This document shows, one piece after another, positions 25,637 through 33,797 of a stretch of DNA of 53,844 nucleotides. The notes under the pieces were generated by a model. That model searched no databases and was not told the DNA's origin. It saw only the letters and a program-made list of their open reading frames with translations. Position 1 is the stretch's first letter; each line of letters opens with the position of its first letter. The translations under genes and the position numbers were made by a program. The stretch lies in NCBI GenBank assembly GCA_964619485.1, contig CAZUCI010000010.1:1-53844 (forward strand), read 5' to 3'. This DNA comes from UBA2882 sp964619485 (GTDB lineage: Bacteria; Bacillota; Clostridia; Lachnospirales; Lachnospiraceae).

Positions 25637-26548
25637 ATGAAAAAACCAAAAAAGAGTGAAATTAATTTATTAATTATGTTATGTGGTGTACTTTTGGCAG
25701 TGGCATCCTACTTCTTTATCTTTACCTCCTTCAATGAGAAGAAGGCAGGACTGGAAGGAGAGAACGCTTCCCTTCAGGCTGAGGTGGATGAATTGCAGAA
25801 GCTGGTTGACAACAAACAGTTTTATATTGATGAGACAACACGAATGAACGATGAGATGACTGCAACACTTGCAAAATATCCAAGCGACATTCGAACAGAA
25901 GATAAAGTAATGTATACTGTAAACCTTGAGAGTATGTACTCTATCTGGGTAAACAGCCTTGCAGTTTCAGGAACAGAGATGATGCAGGTCGCAGCACCGG
26001 AGGCAGCGCCAACAGAGGAAGAGCCTGCAAACGACGCAGTTGAAACTGATGAGACAGCACAGGATGCTGTTGTGGCAACGGGTGGAATGCGAGATACGGT
26101 TTTCCTGTACAATTCTCCATTTACTGTTTCCTTTAAAGCAACCTATCGTTCCATAAAGGACATCATTTCCGCAATGTTTGAGGCAGACGAGAGGATGAGT
26201 ATTTCTACACTTTCTCTTGCATATGACGGTGAGACCGGATGTCTGTCCGGAACGATGACAGCCAATATGTACACAATGTCCGGAACCGGAAATGAATATG
26301 AGGAATTAAATGTTCCTGGAGTAAGCACCGGTACCGCAGATTTCTTCCAGTCCGGAACTGTTCTTGACCTGAATGTAAATAAGGTAGCTGCAGATGATNN
26401 NNNNNNNNNNNNNNNNNNNNNNNNNNNNNNNNNNNNNNNNNNNNNNNNNNNNNNNNNNNNNNNNNNNNNNNNNNNNNNNNNNNNNNNNNNNNNNNNNNAA
26501 GACGACGAAGAAGAAAAAAGTGACGATAAGGCAAAGAGCGAGGATTAA
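25637..26548 (+). CDS. pilO: PilO-like alignment subunit, interrupted by gap
   Basis: Bitopic protein: a short basic cytoplasmic start, one transmembrane helix (about 10-30), a coiled coil (about 35-70, ENASLQAEVDELQKLVD) and a ferredoxin-like domain, the PilO layout. An acidic, Ala/Thr/Glu-rich loop (EAAPTEEEPANDAVETDE) splits the globular part. A 100-N gap falls behind residue 254; the sequence after it (DDEEEKSDDKAKSED) is strongly acidic, so the gap probably hides a repetitive acidic tail. Length given here (303 aa) depends on the placeholder. It is 13 bp behind pilM and pairs with its PilN part. Confidence 0.8.
   Translation: MKKPKKSEINLLIMLCGVLLAVASYFFIFTSFNEKKAGLEGENASLQAEVDELQKLVDNKQFYIDETTRMNDEMTATLAKYPSDIRTEDKVMYTVNLESMYSIWVNSLAVSGTEMMQVAAPEAAPTEEEPANDAVETDETAQDAVVATGGMRDTVFLYNSPFTVSFKATYRSIKDIISAMFEADERMSISTLSLAYDGETGCLSGTMTANMYTMSGTGNEYEELNVPGVSTGTADFFQSGTVLDLNVNKVAADDXXXXXXXXXXXXXXXXXXXXXXXXXXXXXXXXXXDDEEEKSDDKAKSED
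26399..26498. other. Assembly gap, 100 N, inside pilO
   Basis: Exactly 100 N. Flanking codons encode Asp-rich sequence on both sides (AADD before, DDEEEKSDD after), so a collapsed acidic codon repeat is the likely cause. Confidence 0.95.
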
Positions 26549-26564
26549 TAGATAGGAGTTCTTT

Positions 26565-28055
26565 ATGAAACAAATCAAAAAGGACAATCGAGGTTTTACA
26601 TTAGTTGAGCTGCTGATTGCTGTTGTGGTTATAGCCATTGTAATGACACCACTTTACAGCAATTTCAGACAGTCAACCTATCTGAATAGTAAGGCAAAAG
26701 CCGCCATGGACGCAACCAATATGGCCAGTAATATCATGGAAGGCCTTAGTGCGTATAGTGCAGAAGAGATTATTCTGGGCTTCTATAGTGTTGACCCGAG
26801 GAGTATCAGTGATAACACACTGCCAAAGCTTGGAATTGTACCAAATGAGGTTGAGATTACCGGCAGCTATGGAGATGTTCTTGCGGCAGGTGATAATAGA
26901 ACAAAGAGCTTTAACTCATCGCTGCTTCCGACAGATGGAAGTACCTGTGATTATTCCTCCGCATTATATGCAGAGCCATTAAATCCGTCGACAACAATCA
27001 CCAGCCCCAGCGTGGAGAATTTAAAGGTAAAGAAATCATCAAGTGATAAGTATTACTTTTATATTGAAGGCGCAAAGCAGGCGAGAGGTACCTATGATGT
27101 ACTCGTTGAAATGGATGCTTCCAAGGACTCCAAGTACAGCGGAGATGAAAACAGAAATGGAATCATTGATAACGGTGAGGTGGAAAGGTACAATGATTAT
27201 GAATCGGCACAGCTGACCAGCGTAAATCCGTTATTTGATGGTGTATATACGGAAGGGGCAAGCCAGAGAGCAAATGCTGCGGCAACGTTTATTTCACACA
27301 GCAGGACATGGAATCAGCATTCATACGCGTTTAAGCCATCGGATTTAAGCTCATCATTGAAGAGAACATTGACTATTAATATTACCAAAGATGCACAGGG
27401 CTATGTACATATAACCGGCAGAGAAGAATATAGTATTGACAATGTAAATGGTGGCAGTCGGGTTGGAGACTTTACCATACAGGAAGGACTTCAATATTAC
27501 TTTGATATGACAACCTGCACAATGTCAGAGGTAACCATTTTTGACGGAAGTGTTTACAAGCAGGATCCGAGAAATATTTATGTTTACTATGAAGGAAATT
27601 ATGAATCTACCAGAGATCACTGCCGTGATAACTTTATAGTGGTTAACGCGGCCGATGTGGATGTGAATTTTCATATTATGAGATTAAAAACCAGCGAGAC
27701 GACTGCTGCATTGGAAGCTAATTATCAATCTTCACTTGCAGTTATAGATGATCATATAGATGGATTTCAGACCAGGATTTTCTCAAATCTGAGAGATGAC
27801 CTGACAAAGAGCAATGCAGATAATAAGACCAATCGAGAGAACATGGACCGCTGTGCTGTAACAATTAATGGTGCAGGTAAAGGAACAAAGGATTCAGACT
27901 ATAATACTGTTATCAGTGATAACGGTGGAGTAGAAAAAGAAGTTTTTGACCGCCTCTACAAGGTGACTATGTATGTTTATAAGGAAGGGGCCGCTGCAGC
28001 AGGATTTCCAGCTGACCAGCTGATTACAAAATTTGATGGAAGTTCTGCACAGTAA
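26565..28055 (+). CDS. Large minor pseudopilin with EF-hand-like loop
   Basis: A 496-aa prepilin-like protein. The leader MKQIKKDNRG precedes FTLVE (Glu5 present) and a hydrophobic helix. The head is about 450 residues, three times a normal minor pilin. Residues 194-205 (DENRNGIIDNGE) make a 12-residue EF-hand-like calcium loop with Asp/Asn at positions 1, 3 and 5, Gly6, Ile8 and Glu12. In position and type it is comparable to PilV/GspI minor pilins, but I do not recognise the head domain. It lies 16 bp behind pilO and starts the presumed tip-complex genes. Confidence 0.82.
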   Translation: MKQIKKDNRGFTLVELLIAVVVIAIVMTPLYSNFRQSTYLNSKAKAAMDATNMASNIMEGLSAYSAEEIILGFYSVDPRSISDNTLPKLGIVPNEVEITGSYGDVLAAGDNRTKSFNSSLLPTDGSTCDYSSALYAEPLNPSTTITSPSVENLKVKKSSSDKYYFYIEGAKQARGTYDVLVEMDASKDSKYSGDENRNGIIDNGEVERYNDYESAQLTSVNPLFDGVYTEGASQRANAAATFISHSRTWNQHSYAFKPSDLSSSLKRTLTINITKDAQGYVHITGREEYSIDNVNGGSRVGDFTIQEGLQYYFDMTTCTMSEVTIFDGSVYKQDPRNIYVYYEGNYESTRDHCRDNFIVVNAADVDVNFHIMRLKTSETTAALEANYQSSLAVIDDHIDGFQTRIFSNLRDDLTKSNADNKTNRENMDRCAVTINGAGKGTKDSDYNTVISDNGGVEKEVFDRLYKVTMYVYKEGAAAAGFPADQLITKFDGSSAQ

Positions 28056-28073
28056 GAAAGGATGTTTTTGCTG

Positions 28074-30674
28074 ATGACAGCTAAGTGGAAGGAAAAACTA
28101 AAAAAACAACTGAAGGATGACAGAGGTTCTGCGTTAGTATTGGTAATCATTTCGATTGCTTTTATTGGAATGCTGATCGCCATGATGGTTTATATGGTTT
28201 ACTATAACTACCTGATGAAATATGCAGACCGTTCGGCAAAAAACAACTTTTATACCGCTGAATCTGCACTGGCAGAAATCAAAGCAGGTGTAGAAAAGAA
28301 TGTTTCGGATGCTATGCTGGAAAGCTATTATGATGTGTTGTCTAATCATTCCGCAGATTCTGCAGCAAACCAGCAGGCGTACTTTGAGAGTACATATCGT
28401 GAAAAGCTAAGCACAGCTATGGATATTAAGACAGCCATTATAGGGCCAGGTGCGTTGCAGCAGTCAGTAAATTATTACGAGCCGTCTCTTTTGAAGAATT
28501 ACTGGGTTAAAACCCCGATAGCAGCGGATGCAGGAGATGAGGGCGCAAGAATTGAAACCGTTCCTTATTCCAGCTGGACAGATTTGGGGACAGATACTGG
28601 TGCAGGTAAGTTTAATGATGGTGGACCGGTAGTCGTATATAAATCAGGAAATATCATGGAGCTTCAGCATGTGAGAATTTCTTATACAGATAAGGATGGG
28701 TATGTTTCCATTATCGAAACCGACCTTGCTATTGAAACTCCAGAAATTAACTTCGCAAATGTTTTGAGCCTGCCGGATTTGGAATCCTATTCTCTGGTTT
28801 CCGCTGGTGGTATTTATAATGGATATACAAGGAGCAGTGTGGATTTTGAACCGGAACCGACTGCTGTTGCGGCAATGACAGAGGTAACTGGAAATGTTTA
28901 TGGTGGAGAAGATGGTATCTATGTAGATGGCGGTACTGGACAGATTAAATTTACCAAGAAGGATTCAGATCCGGACACCATGGTATTTACTGTCACAGCC
29001 GATTCTATTAATGCTTTAAGAGGAAGAATACAAACGGATGCTAATCGTCCATCCAGCAGAGCAGGGATAGATGTAGAGGATATGTATGAGGTTTGGGCAA
29101 GGGATTTGTACGTGGAATCTGCTACCATGAATCTTGATGCAAACTGTTTTATACAGGATGATTTGACACTTGATGGAACCTATTCCAAGATTGCACTGAG
29201 TGGTAAATATAATGGATATGGAACTACCTATGGTACTGCAAGCTTAAACAGTGCAATATTGATCAATGGAGCACACAGTACTCTTGATTTCAGTAGCCTG
29301 AAGGAATTGAATCTTGCCGGTCACGCATATGTTGGCAGTATCCATTACAATGCAGAAGAGGATGACGAGGAAAACGGTGATTATATCGCCGATTTGGATG
29401 CTTATAAGAAACAGAAGGAAGAGGAAGCCAAGAAGGAGCAGGCGGCTGGAACAGGTCAGACCGGTCAGGATGAGGATTCTGACATTCTTGAAGAGGTTTC
29501 CGTATCGAATAATTCCGATGTTCTGATGGGTCAGTCGGTTGCGGTCAAGAGCGATCAGCTTATGTACATGGTTCCGGCAGAATGTATGGGATATGATGGA
29601 GATTCTCAGATTTGTGGAAAGAATCCAATGACCTATGATGAGTATATCAAATTTGCAACTACCTATGAACCTTTACTGGATGAGAACGGTAATATTTCCA
29701 TGAAGGACGGCAAAATAGTATATTCAGATACGCTTAAATATACAGTTGTCAGATTAAGTATCATCATGAACAAGCTTGGTAAATCTCCGAACAGCTATGG
29801 AGCAACCTATACACCGGTATTCCGTCGTGTAAATGGTTCCATATTGGTATATTTTTATTTAAAATTTGCATCAGACGATAAGGCAAATGAATTTTTCCGT
29901 GATTATTATGAGGCTGATAAGGAAGCCTTTACTCAGTATATGAGCTCTTATGTTGATTCTTATACAATCAACAGTGACATTACAAGAGCCAACAGTGGTC
30001 TGTTGAGTATCGCTGGAAACATGCTGTATATGAGAAATGGAAATGTTCTCATGGCAGAGGATACACTGGATGAGGATTTGCCTGATTTTGAATCACAGGA
30101 AGCAAGCAGACAGCAGTATGAGACCTATTATCAAAGCTTGTCAAAGTTTTTGATGAAAACAACAGACAGTCTGTCTGCAACAATGGTAAAAAGTGATGTC
30201 TTTTCTAATATTGCCATTTCAGAGGATGAATTCAGCAAACAGGTTTCATCGGGTAAATATAAGACCTACAAGAATACAGACGATAAGGTTGTAGCTGTGG
30301 TTGTAAATAATAAAAACATTGGAGTTCAATCTTTGAATGCGTTGGCTTCTGCCGATCTTCACCTTGTCATTGCAACAGGTGATGTTCTGGTTGATGTACC
30401 GGAGTTTGATGGTTTGATTATCTGTGGAGGTGACATCTATATTGCCTCGAATAATAAAAAAATCAATTATGATGCAGCTGAGGTTCAGAAGGCTATGACC
30501 GCTAAGAATGGTGATGGAAATTATGCATTTGAGGTTATTCAAAATGGTATTGCCTATGCCAATTCTTTAGGAACCACAGATGCAGATTTACTGCAGGCAA
30601 TTGAAGACCAGAAACAGAGAGATGTTGTTCGTGCCAGTGATTTGGTTAAATATGTAAACTGGAACAAGGAGTAA
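28074..30674 (+). CDS. Giant PilX/GspK-like pseudopilin without Glu5
   Basis: An 866-aa protein with a basic start, DDRG followed by SALVLVIISIAFIGML: a prepilin-like cleavage site and hydrophobic helix in which the residue at mature position 5 is Leu instead of Glu. PilX/GspK-type subunits, which cap the tip, also lack Glu5. An early helical part (AESALAEIKAGVEKNV) is also PilX-like. Around 370-425 a beta-rich stretch (IALSGKYNGYG, INGAHSTLDFS, LNLAGHAYVGSI) resembles a beta-helix or bactofilin-like fold, followed by a charged Lys/Glu/Gln linker (about 440-470). I prefer ATG 28074, about 11 bases behind AAAGGA; ATG 28062 overlaps the ribosome binding site. Four bases separate it from the next gene. 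Confidence 0.78.
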   Translation: MTAKWKEKLKKQLKDDRGSALVLVIISIAFIGMLIAMMVYMVYYNYLMKYADRSAKNNFYTAESALAEIKAGVEKNVSDAMLESYYDVLSNHSADSAANQQAYFESTYREKLSTAMDIKTAIIGPGALQQSVNYYEPSLLKNYWVKTPIAADAGDEGARIETVPYSSWTDLGTDTGAGKFNDGGPVVVYKSGNIMELQHVRISYTDKDGYVSIIETDLAIETPEINFANVLSLPDLESYSLVSAGGIYNGYTRSSVDFEPEPTAVAAMTEVTGNVYGGEDGIYVDGGTGQIKFTKKDSDPDTMVFTVTADSINALRGRIQTDANRPSSRAGIDVEDMYEVWARDLYVESATMNLDANCFIQDDLTLDGTYSKIALSGKYNGYGTTYGTASLNSAILINGAHSTLDFSSLKELNLAGHAYVGSIHYNAEEDDEENGDYIADLDAYKKQKEEEAKKEQAAGTGQTGQDEDSDILEEVSVSNNSDVLMGQSVAVKSDQLMYMVPAECMGYDGDSQICGKNPMTYDEYIKFATTYEPLLDENGNISMKDGKIVYSDTLKYTVVRLSIIMNKLGKSPNSYGATYTPVFRRVNGSILVYFYLKFASDDKANEFFRDYYEADKEAFTQYMSSYVDSYTINSDITRANSGLLSIAGNMLYMRNGNVLMAEDTLDEDLPDFESQEASRQQYETYYQSLSKFLMKTTDSLSATMVKSDVFSNIAISEDEFSKQVSSGKYKTYKNTDDKVVAVVVNNKNIGVQSLNALASADLHLVIATGDVLVDVPEFDGLIICGGDIYIASNNKKINYDAAEVQKAMTAKNGDGNYAFEVIQNGIAYANSLGTTDADLLQAIEDQKQRDVVRASDLVKYVNWNKE

Positions 30675-30678
30675 GCGT

Positions 30679-31299
30679 ATGAAAAAGGATAACAGAGGAT
30701 TTAGTTTAATTGAATTGGTTGCTGTTATTGCGATTATGCTGATTCTGATTGGAACCATGGCAGCAAATGTTGCACGAATCAGTGGCTATCGTGCCAAGGA
30801 ATGCCGCACAAAGGTGGTTTCCAGTTTGGAAAATGGAAGACTTCAGACATTGAGCAAGTCCAGGGGAGGAACCACAACGGCTGATGCTCAAACCTATTTA
30901 TCTTTTATAAAGAATACGGCAGACGGTTGTAATTATTATTTTCTGGTCGTTGATTCTGTTGTTAAGGATGTAAAAAAAATCAGTAAATCAAGGGTAACAT
31001 TAAAGATTGCCTATTCGGAGGATGCGGTGTCCTCAGGCGCTTCAGCCATTGTGGAGAGAGATGCCGGAATAAAAAATATAAGCACCAATTCATCGCCAAC
31101 AGTGCTTGCTGATATGGCAGCAAATGGAACGAGAGTGGCATATGACAGACAGAGTGGAGCTTTTTTAAAAAACAGCAGTGATGCATATATTTATCGTTTC
31201 TTTGCAGAATCGGGAAATTACAGCTATGGAATTACACTTCATCCCAAGACCGGAAAGGTTGAGGTTGGAGAGAGAACAAGAATCAGCAGAACGTCATAG
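30679..31299 (+). CDS. Minor pseudopilin, FimT/GspH-like
   Basis: A 206-aa prepilin-like protein: leader MKKDNRG, then FSLIE with Glu5 and a typical helix (LVAVIAIMLILIGTMAANVARI). The mature head of about 165 residues ends in YGITLHPKTGKVEVG, a beta-hairpin pattern common near the C-terminus of GspH/FimT proteins. Its position between the GspK-like and GspJ-like genes supports membership in a priming complex. The spacing of 4 bp to the upstream gene implies coupling. Confidence 0.82.
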   Translation: MKKDNRGFSLIELVAVIAIMLILIGTMAANVARISGYRAKECRTKVVSSLENGRLQTLSKSRGGTTTADAQTYLSFIKNTADGCNYYFLVVDSVVKDVKKISKSRVTLKIAYSEDAVSSGASAIVERDAGIKNISTNSSPTVLADMAANGTRVAYDRQSGAFLKNSSDAYIYRFFAESGNYSYGITLHPKTGKVEVGERTRISRTS

Positions 31300-31317
31300 A
31301 GTCTTGGGGGAGTATAT

Positions 31318-33774
31318 ATGGGCAGGTTACAGAAAAAAAGAAGAAAATTAAATAATCGTGGTTTTTCTCTGGTAGAATTGCTGGCTGCAATGGCTCTTCT
31401 GGGAGTTGTATCCCTTGCAATATATACCTTTATGAACTCTGGGGCAAGATTGTATCAGAAAACAAGTTCGGACGCTGATATTCAGACCGATGCACAGCTT
31501 GTGGCAAATGCTTTGTCAGATTTGATTGTTGATTGTGAAGTTAATGTAAGCTATGGTCCAACGGTATCTGACCGGATTGGTGGAAGTGTCAGTGAAAATG
31601 CAACACCACCATTGGAAGGCGGTGGCGAGCCTGTTGTAGACAATATTCTTGAAATAGACAACAATAATTATCAATTTCTCTTGATTCCTGATGGGCAGAA
31701 TATCTTTTATCTTGAGAGAAGGGCAAAACCAGATTCTGACGTGTACGAGGATTATGATCTTCAAAATGCACAGTTGTTAGCACAGAATGTTACAGCATTT
31801 TCGGTGGATTTAAGCAGGCTGGGAAAGAATGACAAAAATATTCTGACCTTTTCCATGACCTACGAAAAGGGAACAAGAAAATACAGCGGAAATTATCAGG
31901 TTAACCTGCGTAATGCGGTAACCGTCAATGAGGTTGTTAATAAAACTGTTGATAAAACAGCGGATATTTCAAAAGTAATTGTTTCACCTGATGAATTGTA
32001 TGTGGATGTCAAGGGCAAGATTCATCCCCAGACGGTTCCTTATCCATTGACTCAGATTTTTATCGCAAGCTCTAATGCAACCAATGTAACCACGCAGAAG
32101 CTTTATACCTGGGCAATAGAAAATGCGGATACCAGTGGGGCTTCCATTGATGGGGCAGTGGACCAGAAAGAGTGCAAAATTAAATTTAACAATTATCTGT
32201 TCACAGATCCAAATGGAACAGACCCAAGCGGAACAAAAACGACCTTTACCATACCATCGTCCTTTAACGTTGTGGCAACAAGTACGATTCAGAATCGACA
32301 GGGCGAATATCCCTGTGGTGTCGCAACAGTTTATTATCGGAAAATCCTGGATATGAGCATCACTCCTACACGTGGTATTGTGCAGGATAAGATGGAACCA
32401 AAATCCAATGCGGTTTTTACAGCAAATATCAGTGATTATAACTTGAAGTCTTCGGATAAGCTTTGCGATTGGAAGCTTTACTATAAGACGACTGGTGAGT
32501 ATAAGGAGTGTACGGATAAAACAATTGCTACCTTGGGTACTGCGGGAAGTTCTGCCTATGTAACATTGGGTGAAAGTGCAAACAAGAGTTATTCCTTTAA
32601 AATCACAGCAACGTCCAAATGGGATACCTCATGGAATGCAGAGTATGAGTTTGGGGTTTCTGAGACTGTTGATGTTCAGGGGTGTGATTCAGCCAGCCGT
32701 GGTGTGGAGATTGATTTGACTGCATTACTTAAGGCTGGAAAGGTAGATTGGAAAAGTGATATAAAGGAAGACAATATTCAAATCGATATTGATAAAATTA
32801 TAAGTGTAAAGCTGGTAAACTTTTCCAATGATGATACTTTAAAAAATCTGTTGACTGTTACAAGAGATGGAAAAGCTTACTTGTATCTGGATTATAATTC
32901 TATGCGATATACAGAGGGAGCCAATCAGTTAGCTTACTATGGTGGCGATGCTAATATTCAATTAGATATTACCTTTATGGGAACAAATGGAAAAATCTAT
33001 ACAAAAACAGGAGTAAATATGAAACTTGATCCTGTTAAGCTTTCAGCGGGAAATCCGGACGACGGAACTTTTGTTTTACTTAATAAGGGAAGCTATTATG
33101 ACTGTTCCTTTGTTACACAAGGATATAATATTTCCGACAAGAGTCATATTGGTATCCTGTTCTATGATGAAGGTAGCAGGAGCTATGTTAACGCAAACGC
33201 AAATCAATATGGAATGATAGATTGCAACAATTACCTTTCAGCAAGTTATATCAGTTCACTTGGTAATAGATACACCTATGTTAATACAGGGGTCTTTCGA
33301 TTGACAGCAAAATCTGATAATGTCTACTATCCGACAGATTGCATTCATATGAAGGTTACGATTGATGATTTTTATAAACTTTGTATGGCATACGCACCGA
33401 CTAATGAGGATTATTTAGAACGTTCAAAGTACCAGTTTGACGTCTATGTTTCAAATGTTGAAGGGCAAAATATCTTTGTCAAGGAACCAAAGGTGATAAG
33501 CGAAGAGGCAGACAACGATGGCAATACAATAGTAAAAGCTGTTTCTTCGGATGTTGTATGGAATGCTCCGAATGCAAAGAAAGAAAGTGTAAGCTGTAAC
33601 ATTGATAGCGCAGTAAGTGTCGGGGATGGAAACAGCAATAGTTTTCTTTTAGAATTTGGCGCAAAATATAATGAAAATGGAACTAAAAAGGTGCTTTCAT
33701 ATTATACGATGAAATACAATAATAAAACTTATTATTATAATTCAACATATAAATGTTGGAAACCGGTATCATAG
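31318..33774 (+). CDS. Large minor pseudopilin, PilW/GspJ-like
   Basis: An 818-aa prepilin-like protein. Leader ends NNRG before FSLVE (Glu5), helix AAMALLGVVSLAIYTFM, and a GspJ/PilW-like section to about residue 210 (SDADIQTDAQLVANALSDLI, then NNYQFLLIPDGQNIFYLERR). From about 220 on it carries some 600 residues of beta-rich sequence that looks like several extracellular Ig-like or adhesin-type modules; I do not recognise them individually. GspJ-type proteins are normally around 200 aa, so the extension is exceptional and probably surface-exposed. It is 18 bp behind the previous gene and 23 bp ahead of the 1580-aa exported protein. Confidence 0.8.
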   Translation: MGRLQKKRRKLNNRGFSLVELLAAMALLGVVSLAIYTFMNSGARLYQKTSSDADIQTDAQLVANALSDLIVDCEVNVSYGPTVSDRIGGSVSENATPPLEGGGEPVVDNILEIDNNNYQFLLIPDGQNIFYLERRAKPDSDVYEDYDLQNAQLLAQNVTAFSVDLSRLGKNDKNILTFSMTYEKGTRKYSGNYQVNLRNAVTVNEVVNKTVDKTADISKVIVSPDELYVDVKGKIHPQTVPYPLTQIFIASSNATNVTTQKLYTWAIENADTSGASIDGAVDQKECKIKFNNYLFTDPNGTDPSGTKTTFTIPSSFNVVATSTIQNRQGEYPCGVATVYYRKILDMSITPTRGIVQDKMEPKSNAVFTANISDYNLKSSDKLCDWKLYYKTTGEYKECTDKTIATLGTAGSSAYVTLGESANKSYSFKITATSKWDTSWNAEYEFGVSETVDVQGCDSASRGVEIDLTALLKAGKVDWKSDIKEDNIQIDIDKIISVKLVNFSNDDTLKNLLTVTRDGKAYLYLDYNSMRYTEGANQLAYYGGDANIQLDITFMGTNGKIYTKTGVNMKLDPVKLSAGNPDDGTFVLLNKGSYYDCSFVTQGYNISDKSHIGILFYDEGSRSYVNANANQYGMIDCNNYLSASYISSLGNRYTYVNTGVFRLTAKSDNVYYPTDCIHMKVTIDDFYKLCMAYAPTNEDYLERSKYQFDVYVSNVEGQNIFVKEPKVISEEADNDGNTIVKAVSSDVVWNAPNAKKESVSCNIDSAVSVGDGNSNSFLLEFGAKYNENGTKKVLSYYTMKYNNKTYYYNSTYKCWKPVS

Positions 33775-33797
33775 TTTGAAGTTTGGGAGAATAATCT

